Assembly: GCA_902465325.1 (NCBI GenBank)
Contig: CABQMV010000062.1
Coordinates: forward strand, 1 to 11,674
Reading direction: 5' to 3'
From: an uncultured Oscillospiraceae bacterium
GTDB taxonomy: Bacteria > Bacillota > Clostridia > UBA1212 > SIG427
Length of the DNA stretch: 11,674 nucleotides
The notes beneath the pieces were generated by a model, which worked only from the letters and a program-made list of their open reading frames with translations, searched no databases and had not been told where the DNA came from. Position 1 is the stretch's first letter. Each line of letters opens with the position of its first letter. Of the stretch, positions 1 through 5,283 are shown one piece after another. A program made the position numbers and the translations under genes.

Positions 1-442
1 CACGGACGGCGAAGTTCTCCTTGGATGAGAGGTAGTCGGGTGAGTAGTCGCCGTGTGCAAGATATCTGCCGCCGTCTGACTGCCGCCAGCTACAGAACAT
101 AAACCCGTGCTTTTGACTGTACATTCCGGCAAACACCACGTCGCCGTACTCGGATAACTTACGGTAGTTCTGCACGTCCTTCGGCTTCATCTGTGGGGAT
201 GACTCATAGAGGCCGACATACTCTCGGACGGTTTCAGCATCGTCCGTAAGGTGGGAGAATACCTCACGGGATTCGGGATCGGTGAGATCCTTGCTGTTGT
301 AGAACATAAATCCTTCGGGGTTGATTGCGGTCAGATGGACTCCCTTGTGCGAGATGAGCAGGAGCTGATCCGCTTCGGCATAATCCGTTATGCATCCGTA
401 GTGCTGTGCCTTTCGCTGCATTTCTTCTTGGTATATGGTCAT
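1..442 (-). CDS. Partial mobile-element-type protein, function unknown
   Basis: This reading frame is open from an ATG at 442 down to the window edge, giving 147 codons with the 3' end missing. The start is well supported by AGGAGGT at 449-455, six bases ahead of the ATG. The protein is soluble and charged, with no signal peptide or membrane segment. It opens MTIYQEEMQRKAQHYG and later carries an aromatic-rich stretch with FAGMYSQKHGFMFCSW and AHGDYSPDY. From memory this style resembles accessory proteins of Firmicutes integrative and conjugative elements, but I cannot assign a family. Its codons are richer in C and G at third positions than those of the transporter gene to the right, which fits foreign origin. 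It appears to be controlled by the leader at 447-613. A chromosomal orphan of unknown function is the alternative. Confidence 0.75.
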   Translation of the reverse strand, partial: MTIYQEEMQRKAQHYGCITDYAEADQLLLISHKGVHLTAINPEGFMFYNSKDLTDPESREVFSHLTDDAETVREYVGLYESSPQMKPKDVQNYRKLSEYGDVVFAGMYSQKHGFMFCSWRQSDGGRYLAHGDYSPDYLSSKENFAVR

Positions 443-446
443 TTCG

Positions 447-545
447 TTACCTCCTGATTTTCATAAAAATGGCTACAAAAAAAGCGCATGGATTTGTTCT
501 TATCCATGCGCTCGGTGGCTTGTATTCGGTTTTGCGAGAGTTCAT
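447..545 (-). CDS. Possible 32-codon leader peptide overlapping an attenuator
   Basis: A short frame runs from ATG at 545 to TAA at 447-449, ending in FVAIFMKIRR. Three things suggest regulation rather than chance. Its start codon lies in the loop of a 6-bp hairpin (535-553). Its body spans the terminator hairpin at 477-511. Its stop codon sits within the AGGAGGTAA that serves as Shine-Dalgarno site for the next gene, four bases before that gene's ATG. A weak GAGAG precedes its start. It may be a regulatory leader whose translation matters more than its product, or it may not be translated at all. Confidence 0.35.
   Translation of the reverse strand: MNSRKTEYKPPSAWIRTNPCAFFVAIFMKIRR
477..511 (-). 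terminator. Terminator or attenuator hairpin before the mobile-element gene
   Basis: Read on the minus strand, GCGCATGGAT and ATCCATGCGC form a perfect 10-bp stem with an 8-base loop. It is followed directly by seven T residues (483 down to 477). This is a textbook intrinsic terminator placed 35 bases before the start codon at 442, so it would stop transcripts entering that gene unless it is relieved. Confidence 0.75.
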
Positions 546-553
546 ATCTCTCG
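535..553 (-). promoter_or_regulatory. Leader hairpin enclosing the leader-peptide start
   Basis: CGAGAG (535-540) and CTCTCG (548-553) form a 6-bp stem with a 7-base loop. On the minus strand the loop contains the ATG of the leader ORF. TTTTG and CAAAA outside the stem can extend the pairing across a one-sided bulge. It lies between the promoter at 585-613 and the terminator hairpin at 477-511, as expected of a leader that can adopt alternative structures. Confidence 0.4.
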
Positions 554-584
554 GTTTAGGCAAAATAGGCTGTTTTCATCTGTC

Positions 585-613
585 ATTCTACCTTTGTGTT
601 TTTTGACCGTAAA
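585..613 (-). promoter_or_regulatory. Promoter for the leader and mobile-element gene
   Basis: On the minus strand TTTACG (613-608) and TAGAAT (590-585) are 17 bases apart, a sigma-A-like pair matching consensus at 4/6 and 5/6 positions. Transcription would begin near 578. It lies just past the tRNA operon terminator, so the leader and gene can be expressed independently of the tRNAs. Confidence 0.45.
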
Positions 614-620
614 AACGGCG

Positions 621-645
621 AAAACCCCGATAAAATCGGGGTTTT
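621..645 (-). terminator. Terminator of the tRNA operon (bidirectional)
   Basis: AAAACCCCGAT (621-631) and its exact complement (635-645) form an 11-bp stem with a 3-base loop. The outer four pairs are A-T, so there is a T run on the 3' side in either direction. It lies 32 bases past the 3' end of tRNA-Tyr, where the tRNA transcript should end. Confidence 0.8.
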
Positions 646-676
646 CTGTGGGTGCATCTATTTTATGCAACCCTTT

Positions 677-760
677 TGGTGGGAGAAGATGGATTCGAAC
701 CATCGAAGCTATCGCAACAGATTTACAGTCTGCCCCCTTTGGCCGCTCGGGAATTCTCCC
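677..760 (-). tRNA. tRNA-Tyr (GTA)
   Basis: Read on the minus strand, the acceptor arms GGGAGAA and TTCTCCC pair fully, followed by discriminator A and an encoded CCA. The anticodon loop CTGTAAA gives GTA. The T arm is GATGG/CCATC around TTCGAAT. A long variable arm, typical of bacterial tRNA-Tyr, makes the gene 84 bases with CCA. It follows tRNA-Thr with no spacer, so both mature from one transcript. Confidence 0.96.
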
Positions 761-836
<76 letters not shown>

Positions 837-880
837 TTACCCATCCAGTTCTAAGTGCACGCGCTTTAACGCGCTCGGAT

Positions 881-909
881 ATAATACCATAGCACAGACT
901 GCTTGTCAA
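881..909 (-). promoter_or_regulatory. Promoter of the tRNA-Thr/Tyr operon
   Basis: On the minus strand, consensus TTGACA (909-904) lies 17 bases from TATTAT (886-881). The -10 box is extended by TGG. This is one of the strongest promoters in the window, as expected for stable RNA. Transcription would start near 874, leaving a leader of about 38 bases before tRNA-Thr. Confidence 0.85.
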
Positions 910-930
910 CAATTTTTTTACTGATATTTT
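903..930 (+). promoter_or_regulatory. Possible promoter of the NSS transporter gene
   Basis: TTGTCA (903-908) and TATTTT (925-930) are 16 bases apart. The -35 box overlaps, on the opposite strand, the -35 box of the tRNA promoter. Transcription from near 937 would include the inverted repeat that covers the ribosome binding site. The -10 match is moderate. Confidence 0.4.
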
Positions 931-941
931 CCTACGAATTG

Positions 942-977
942 CACCTCCCGGAACTGTCCATACTATTCAGGGAGGTG
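942..977 (+). promoter_or_regulatory. Inverted repeat that can hide the transporter's ribosome binding site
   Basis: CACCTCCC (942-949) is the exact complement of GGGAGGTG (970-977), with a 20-base loop. The right arm is the Shine-Dalgarno site for the ATG at 985. In the mRNA the 8-bp G+C-rich stem would mask ribosome access. There is no T run, so it is not a terminator. Confidence 0.6.
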
Positions 978-984
978 AAACAAT

Positions 985-2322
985 ATGGCACAGAGGGAGA
1001 GATTTTCATCTCATACAGGTTTTATCCTGATTTCAGCAGGATGTGCAATTGGTCTTGGCAATGTATATCGGTTTCCCATTATAACTGGAAGCTACGGAGG
1101 TGCACTGTTTGTCCTCTTCTACTTACTCTGCCTGCTTTTAATGGGAATTCCTGTCATGGTCATAGAAATGGCGGTGGGACGGAGCAGCCGTGCGGGAGCA
1201 GCTGCGGCATTCAACCGACTTGAGCCTCCCAGTACCTATTGGCACTTGGGAAAATACCTAATCATTCTTGCAAATTACATGTTGATGATGTTCTATACTG
1301 TAATTGCCTCCTGGATGGTCATTTATTTTGCTAAATATGCCTTTGGAAAAGTTTCTTCTGTTACCGACAGCCAAGCTATTCAAAATATCTTCTCCCAAAT
1401 GCTGGAAAACAAAGCACTGCTGCTCTCTGTAACCTGCTGCCTCATTATTGTCTGTTTTGCAATTTGCTCTCTTGGCTTCCAAAAGGGCGTAGAAAAAACC
1501 AGCAAATATATGATGGTATTCCTTCTTCTGCTGATCGTCGTACTGGCCATACATTCCTGTACACTGGACGGTGCAGCAGAAGGGCTTCGCTTTTATTTGC
1601 TGCCGTCTGCCCAGGCAGTAAAAGACCGCGGTGTAGGACCTCTGTTTTTTGCCGCCCTGGGACAGGCATTTTTCAGTCTTAGCATAGGCCTGGGCTCTCT
1701 TGAAATTTTTGGCAGTTATATGGACAGAAAGCGGCGCCTTTTAGGCGAGGCCCTTACAGTAGCAGGTCTGGATACCTTTGTGGCAATTACCTCTGGTATT
1801 ATCATTTTCCCCGCCTGCTTTACCTATGGCGGCGGCATTTCTGAGGACCCGGACAGTATAGGGGCTTCCTTTCTGTTTACTACGCTTTCCCGCCTGTTCA
1901 ATAATATGTCCTGGGGCAGACTCTGGGGCAGCCTTTTCTTTCTTTTTATGATATTTGCTTCTGTTTCCACTGTTATCGGCGTATTTGAAAACATTGTTGC
2001 TTTTTGGACAGACCGATATGCTGTGAGCAGAAAAAAAGTCTGTCTGTTAAACGCACCTCTCCTGTGCCTGCTGTCTCTGCCCTGTGTGCTTTATACTGAT
2101 TTTTTAGATTTCTGCGATATAACCGTTTCCAATCTGCTAATGCCTCTTGGCAGTATCGTCTTTATACGGTTTTGCACCGCAAAATGCGGCTGGGGCTGGA
2201 AAAATTTTATAGCTGAAGCGAATACAGGAAAGGGACTCCTCTTTCCCCCGTCGTCTCGTATATATTTAACCTATATACTACCGCCTCTGATTCTTACTAT
2301 ACTTATCCTGCTGCTGCTTTAA
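985..2322 (+). CDS. Sodium-dependent transporter, NSS/SNF family
   Basis: The 445-residue product matches bacterial neurotransmitter:sodium symporters in length and topology. These carry amino acids or related solutes inward with Na+. TM1 contains the family signature around residues 19-31 (AIGLGNVYRFP), where the unwound helix binds Na+ and substrate. I count about 11 hydrophobic segments, as in the 11-helix bacterial members. The probable TM6 unwound region reads SLSIGLGSLEIFGSY, and the TM8 Na2-site serine/threonine cluster reads ASVSTVIG. The substrate cannot be read from sequence. The start at 985 has GGGAGGTG seven bases upstream, inside the inverted repeat. The gene stands alone, divergent from the tRNA operon, and its stop lies in a 16-base palindrome. 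Confidence 0.93.
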   Translation: MAQRERFSSHTGFILISAGCAIGLGNVYRFPIITGSYGGALFVLFYLLCLLLMGIPVMVIEMAVGRSSRAGAAAAFNRLEPPSTYWHLGKYLIILANYMLMMFYTVIASWMVIYFAKYAFGKVSSVTDSQAIQNIFSQMLENKALLLSVTCCLIIVCFAICSLGFQKGVEKTSKYMMVFLLLLIVVLAIHSCTLDGAAEGLRFYLLPSAQAVKDRGVGPLFFAALGQAFFSLSIGLGSLEIFGSYMDRKRRLLGEALTVAGLDTFVAITSGIIIFPACFTYGGGISEDPDSIGASFLFTTLSRLFNNMSWGRLWGSLFFLFMIFASVSTVIGVFENIVAFWTDRYAVSRKKVCLLNAPLLCLLSLPCVLYTDFLDFCDITVSNLLMPLGSIVFIRFCTAKCGWGWKNFIAEANTGKGLLFPPSSRIYLTYILPPLILTILILLLL

Positions 2323-2328
2323 AGCAGC
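2313..2328 (+). terminator. Palindrome spanning the transporter stop, possible weak terminator
   Basis: GCTGCTTTAAAGCAGC is a perfect 16-base palindrome containing the stop codon (2320-2322). It is followed by a pyrimidine stretch, TTCTCTTT. The stem is short and the T run is interrupted, so termination would be weak at best. Confidence 0.35.
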
Positions 2329-2354
2329 TTCTCTTTACTGCAGGTATCTTTACA

Positions 2355-2383
2355 TTGTTTATCTCTACTTTTTGGGGTATAAT
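2355..2383 (+). promoter_or_regulatory. Promoter of the rubredoxin gene
   Basis: TTGTTT (2355-2360) and consensus TATAAT (2378-2383) are separated by 17 bases. Transcription would start near 2390, about 34 bases before the rubredoxin ATG. Confidence 0.75.
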
Positions 2384-2423
2384 AACTCCGTAATGAAGAA
2401 TATGACCATAGGAGGAAAACAAA

Positions 2424-2579
2424 ATGAAGTACGTATGTGATGTATGCGGTTACGTTTATGACGAAGAAGCCGGAGATCCCGACAGCGGAATTGCACCCGG
2501 TACAAAATGGGAAGACCTGCCGGAGGATTTTGTGTGTCCTCTTTGCGGCGTAGGCAAGGATCAATTTTCTGAGGAATAG
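2424..2579 (+). CDS. Rubredoxin
   Basis: This 51-residue protein is a complete classical rubredoxin. Cys5, Cys8, Cys38 and Cys41 lie in the two motifs CDVCGY and CPLCG and bind one iron. The conserved middle GDPDSGIAPGTKWEDLP is present, with the usual 29 residues between the CxxC pairs. It is a small cytosolic one-electron carrier. In Clostridia such proteins feed flavodiiron proteins, rubrerythrins or desulfoferrodoxin during oxygen exposure. AGGAGG lies eight bases before the start. The gene has its own promoter and a strong terminator, so it is a single-gene unit. A flavodiiron protein about 4 kb away could be a client, but that protein already has a fused rubredoxin domain. Confidence 0.97.
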   Translation: MKYVCDVCGYVYDEEAGDPDSGIAPGTKWEDLPEDFVCPLCGVGKDQFSEE

Positions 2580-2595
2580 CTTCCCAGAGGGAGAG

Positions 2596-2629
2596 CAAAG
2601 ACGCTGTATAAAGGAGCGTCTTTGTTTTT
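2596..2629 (+). terminator. Terminator after rubredoxin
   Basis: CAAAGACGCT (2596-2605) and AGCGTCTTTG (2615-2624) form a perfect 10-bp stem with a 9-base loop, followed by TTTTTC. It begins 17 bases after the rubredoxin stop. Confidence 0.88.
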
Positions 2630-2692
2630 CTCTTGCTGAAAATTGAGGCAGCGCCGTAAAAAAATCAATAATCTCTTGAAAGGAAAGGATGG

Positions 2693-3007
2693 ATGTTTAT
2701 GTCAGCCATTGTTTTAACAAAAGAAAATTTTGAAAGGGAGGTCATGGAGTCGTCCAGTCCCGTACTAATTGATTTTTGGGCTCCCTGGTGCGGCCCCTGC
2801 CGTATGGTTTCCCTTATAATAGAAGAAATCGCCCAAGAAGCCGCCGACAAAAAAATTTGCAAAGTCAATGTAGACGAACAGCCGGAACTGGCAGAAAAAT
2901 TTCAAATCATGTCAATTCCCACATTAATGGTAGTAAAAAATGGAAAAATCACAAAGAAATCCACAGGGGCCATTCCCAAACAGGCAGTTTTAGCACTTTT
3001 TGACTAA
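2693..3007 (+). CDS. Thioredoxin-family protein
   Basis: At 104 residues this is a single thioredoxin domain. It has the active-site motif WCGPC at residues 32-36, the buried Asp27, the cis-proline loop SIPT (Pro76), and a glycine-bearing turn KNGK near 82-85. It would reduce protein disulfides in the cytosol, with electrons from a thioredoxin reductase not seen here. An extra cysteine lies at residue 56, and the loop before the cis-proline has Met73 where many thioredoxins have Arg or Val. The start could be 2693 or the ATG two codons later (2699). The upstream AGGAAAGGA suits either. The stop overlaps the convergent bioY stop by four bases, with no terminator between them. Confidence 0.93.
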   Translation: MFMSAIVLTKENFEREVMESSSPVLIDFWAPWCGPCRMVSLIIEEIAQEAADKKICKVNVDEQPELAEKFQIMSIPTLMVVKNGKITKKSTGAIPKQAVLALFD

Positions 3008-3573
3008 TCCCGTCTTACTTTATTCATGAGCGCCGTCGCCGCACAGGAAGCAAACCATGCAGCGGCGACGGATAAAATATCCTTTAATAAATAGGGCACA
3101 GAAACCAGCATAGCAGCTCCGCCAAAGCTAAGGCCCTTTCCATTTACCAAAAAGTACTGGGTAATACCCAGAACATGGCAAGCAGCCAGTCCCGTCATAC
3201 CAAATACCATTGCCAAAACGGTCCGGGGCAGAGATCGCCATGTATTGAAGACCTTCATCCGAATCAGACCGCAAAACAGCGCCATAAAAATAAAGCCCCA
3301 AATAAATCCTCCGGTAGGACCCGCAATTTTACCTACGCCTCCCATAAAGCCGGAAAAGACAGGAACTCCCACTGCGCCCAAGGCCACGTATACCGCTACA
3401 GAAAGCGGTCCGTACCGATATCCCAGCGTATAGCCGATCAGCGCCATACCAAAGGTCTGTAAAGTCACAGGAACACCCGAAGGCATAGGAATAGAAATCC
3501 AGGAAGCAATTGTCCCCACTGCAGCAAACATAGCAACGAACACTGTCATAAAAACTGTTCTGTTTTTTCCCAT
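3004..3573 (-). CDS. bioY: BioY, biotin-specific S component of an ECF transporter
   Basis: The 189-residue hydrophobic protein has about six membrane segments. It carries BioY-like landmarks: PVTLQT at 35-40, a glycine-rich turn with GPTGGF at 85-90, and an acidic residue in YLLKD near 161-165. BioY captures biotin at the cytoplasmic membrane, and shared ECF ATPase and T subunits, not seen in this window, normally energise uptake. I chose the ATG at 3573 because GGTGGAG lies just upstream and the length fits the family. The longer open frame upstream is birA sequence in another frame. The gene starts 19 bases after the birA stop, so the two form an operon that should answer to BirA. Confidence 0.94.
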   Translation of the reverse strand: MGKNRTVFMTVFVAMFAAVGTIASWISIPMPSGVPVTLQTFGMALIGYTLGYRYGPLSVAVYVALGAVGVPVFSGFMGGVGKIAGPTGGFIWGFIFMALFCGLIRMKVFNTWRSLPRTVLAMVFGMTGLAACHVLGITQYFLVNGKGLSFGGAAMLVSVPYLLKDILSVAAAWFASCAATALMNKVRRD

Positions 3574-3592
3574 AGCTTTCTCCACCTTTTTT

Positions 3593-4558
3593 TTAAGCAA
3601 ATCGAATACTGACCTCTCCGGTGGAAAGAGCACGTTCAGCGCCGTCCTCATACCGTACCAGCAGGCGGGCGTCCGAATCGATATCCAAAACCGTTGCCTT
3701 CTGCCGGGCCCCGCTCTGCAATACATAAACCGGTTTCCCAATTAAAATCGACCGTCTTCTGTACTCCTCCATAAAAGGCCGTTCCGGAAGTCTCTTATAA
3801 TAGCCGTAAAGATTATTAATAATTTCAGCGCACAGCCGATTCTTTATGTCCCGGTTAGGCGGCAGGGTATCAAAAACCGCTCCGGCAATTCCCCGGAGCT
3901 CCTCCGGAAATTCCTCAGGTGGGTTTGCTATATTAACGCCAATTCCTACGACAGCATATTGCAGTCCGCCAGTTTCAAAGTCCATAGAAGCCTCTGTGAG
4001 AATGCCGCAGATTTTAAGTCCCTCCAAAAATACATCATTTACCCATTTAATTCCGCACTGCTTTCCGCATATCTTCTCCACCGCGCCGGCCACTGATACT
4101 GCGGCCGCAGTGGTTATCATCAGCGCCTCATCCGCGCAAATCGTCGGACGCAGCAGAATACTGACATATAATCCGCTGGCCGGTGAAAAAAAGGAACGTC
4201 CCAGCCTCCCCTTCCCCTTTTTCTGCACAACAGAGGCAAGCACTGTGCCCTCTGGCGCTCCCTGTTCCGCAGCGGCCTTCAGCACATCGTTTGTAGACGT
4301 TACACAGTCTCGTACCTCTACGGAAAGAGGAGCCGTCAGATAACCGGCGATGCCCTCAGCAGATAAAACCTCTCCGCCTCTCAAGACATATCCTCTATTA
4401 GTGACAGCTTCAATACAGTATCCGTCCTCTCTCAGGGAAGAAATCGCTTTCCACACAGCATTCCTGCTGCAAAAAAGCTGTCTCCCCAAATTCTGTCCGG
4501 AAACATATTCCCCGTCGGCCTCAATAAGAATCCTTAAAATTTCGGTTTTCACTGACAA
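3593..4558 (-). CDS. birA: BirA, bifunctional biotin-protein ligase and repressor
   Basis: The 321-residue protein is a class II biotin-protein ligase. Residues 1-60 form a winged helix-turn-helix for DNA binding. The catalytic domain follows with STN (88-90), the biotinyl-AMP loop KGKGRLGR (114-121, GRGRRGR in E. coli), KWVND (171-175) and GIGVN (205-209). An SH3-like C-terminal domain spans about 272-321. It makes biotinyl-AMP, biotinylates carboxylase carrier domains and, when these are saturated, represses transcription. The start is taken as TTG at 4558, because GGAGGTG sits eight to ten bases upstream and the length matches the family. Extending to an ATG at 4663 would run through the promoter and operator. 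It is first in the operon with bioY. Confidence 0.95.
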   Translation of the reverse strand: MSVKTEILRILIEADGEYVSGQNLGRQLFCSRNAVWKAISSLREDGYCIEAVTNRGYVLRGGEVLSAEGIAGYLTAPLSVEVRDCVTSTNDVLKAAAEQGAPEGTVLASVVQKKGKGRLGRSFFSPASGLYVSILLRPTICADEALMITTAAAVSVAGAVEKICGKQCGIKWVNDVFLEGLKICGILTEASMDFETGGLQYAVVGIGVNIANPPEEFPEELRGIAGAVFDTLPPNRDIKNRLCAEIINNLYGYYKRLPERPFMEEYRRRSILIGKPVYVLQSGARQKATVLDIDSDARLLVRYEDGAERALSTGEVSIRFA

Positions 4559-4564
4559 TACTCT

Positions 4565-4571
4565 CACCTCC
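4565..4571 (-). promoter_or_regulatory. Ribosome binding site that fixes the birA TTG start
   Basis: On the minus strand GGAGGTG (4571-4565) precedes TTG at 4558. No ATG lies at suitable spacing. The predicted transcription start is near 4574, so the 5' leader is only about 16 bases and contains little besides this site. Confidence 0.75.
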
Positions 4572-4580
4572 GCAGCTAAA

Positions 4581-4609
4581 ATAGTAACGACTCCCCCTTT
4601 ATTTGTCAA
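4581..4609 (-). promoter_or_regulatory. Promoter of the birA-bioY operon
   Basis: On the minus strand, consensus TTGACA (4609-4604) and TACTAT (4586-4581) are 17 bases apart. The -35 box lies inside the left half of the BirA-like operator, so repressor binding would block polymerase. Confidence 0.82.
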
Positions 4610-4634
4610 CCCATTTATAAAAAACCGGTGACAA
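4603..4634 (-). promoter_or_regulatory. BirA operator overlapping the birA promoter
   Basis: TTGTCAACC (4603-4611) and CGGTGACAA (4626-4634) form an imperfect dyad with a 14-base spacer. The known bacterial BirA site is TTGTAAACC, 14-15 bases, GGTTTACAA. The left half matches at 8 of 9 positions, and the right half keeps the terminal ACAA and part of the rest. Placement over the birA -35 box supports autorepression. Confidence 0.75.
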
Positions 4635-4671
4635 TTCTGCGAAAGCCAAAAGCCCCGCTCCAATCATTTCA

Positions 4672-4680
4672 TGATAAAAT
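4672..4680 (+). promoter_or_regulatory. Possible extended -10 promoter of the nicotinamidase gene
   Basis: TGATAAAAT has a TGn extension and a 5/6 -10 box, 30 bases before the ATG at 4710. No recognisable -35 box lies 17 bases upstream. No operator for a niacin regulator was recognised. Confidence 0.45.
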
Positions 4681-4709
4681 AGCAGATACTAAGATACGAG
4701 GTGATCTCT

Positions 4710-5237
4710 ATGAAAAATTTATTGATTGTTGTAGACTTTCAAAAGGATTTTGTAGACGGTGCTCTTGGATTTCCGGAGGCCTCCTCTCTGGACGGCGGAA
4801 TTGTAAAACGCATTGCCCAGCACCGGAAGAAAGGCGATCAGGTGGTTTTTACCATGGATACCCATTACAGCAGTAATTATCCTTATACCCAGGAAGGAAA
4901 ATGGCTCCCTATCCCCCATTGTATAGAAGGTACCCCGGGATGGGAATTATATGGAGAGACAGCACAGGCCAAGCAGCCCGGGGACAAAGTATTTACAAAA
5001 AATACCTTCGGCAGCTCACAGCTCTTTCAGTATCTCTATACCATGCCCCCTTACGGCAAAATAGAGCTTGTCGGCCTAGTATCCAGTATCTGCGTCATCT
5101 CCAATGCAATTCTGGCCAAATCCGCACAGCCTCAGGCCGAAATTATAGTGGACAGCCGCCTCACTGCCGGCAGCGATCAGGAACTGCACGAGGCCGCTCT
5201 TAAGGTTATGAAAGGGCTGCAGATCACTGTACTTTAA
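4710..5237 (+). CDS. pncA: Nicotinamidase-like cysteine hydrolase (isochorismatase fold)
   Basis: The 175-residue protein has the isochorismatase-type fold with a probable catalytic triad of Asp9 (VVDFQKDF), Lys97 (FTKNTFGS) and Cys128 (SSICVISNA). Asp50 and His52 (MDTH) and His70 (PHC) match the metal-binding residues of known nicotinamidases. The remaining metal-site histidine has no clear counterpart. It should hydrolyse nicotinamide to nicotinate and ammonia. The neighbour downstream uses nicotinate, which strongly supports this role over a general amidase. The start at 4710 follows GAGGTGAT (4698-4705). A GTG at 4701 lies inside that site and is less likely. The gene is divergent from birA. 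Confidence 0.85.
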   Translation: MKNLLIVVDFQKDFVDGALGFPEASSLDGGIVKRIAQHRKKGDQVVFTMDTHYSSNYPYTQEGKWLPIPHCIEGTPGWELYGETAQAKQPGDKVFTKNTFGSSQLFQYLYTMPPYGKIELVGLVSSICVISNAILAKSAQPQAEIIVDSRLTAGSDQELHEAALKVMKGLQITVL

Positions 5238-5283
5238 CTGGACACAGCGCTGCAGATACACCAGAAAGGAGACAGACCGTTTT

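Noticed and set aside
2630..2692. A promoter for thioredoxin (TTGAGG at 2643-2648 with AATAAT 18 bases on)
   Set aside because: The match is weak and the spacing long. The gene lies beyond a strong terminator so it needs a promoter, but I cannot point to one with confidence.
3574..3741. N-terminal extension of BioY to an upstream ATG (245 residues)
   Set aside because: The added part is birA coding sequence read in another frame and has no BioY character. The ATG at 3573 has a good ribosome binding site and gives the family length.
4559..4663. N-terminal extension of BirA to ATG 4663
   Set aside because: It would cross the -10, -35 and BirA operator. The TTG at 4558 has GGAGGTG at correct spacing.
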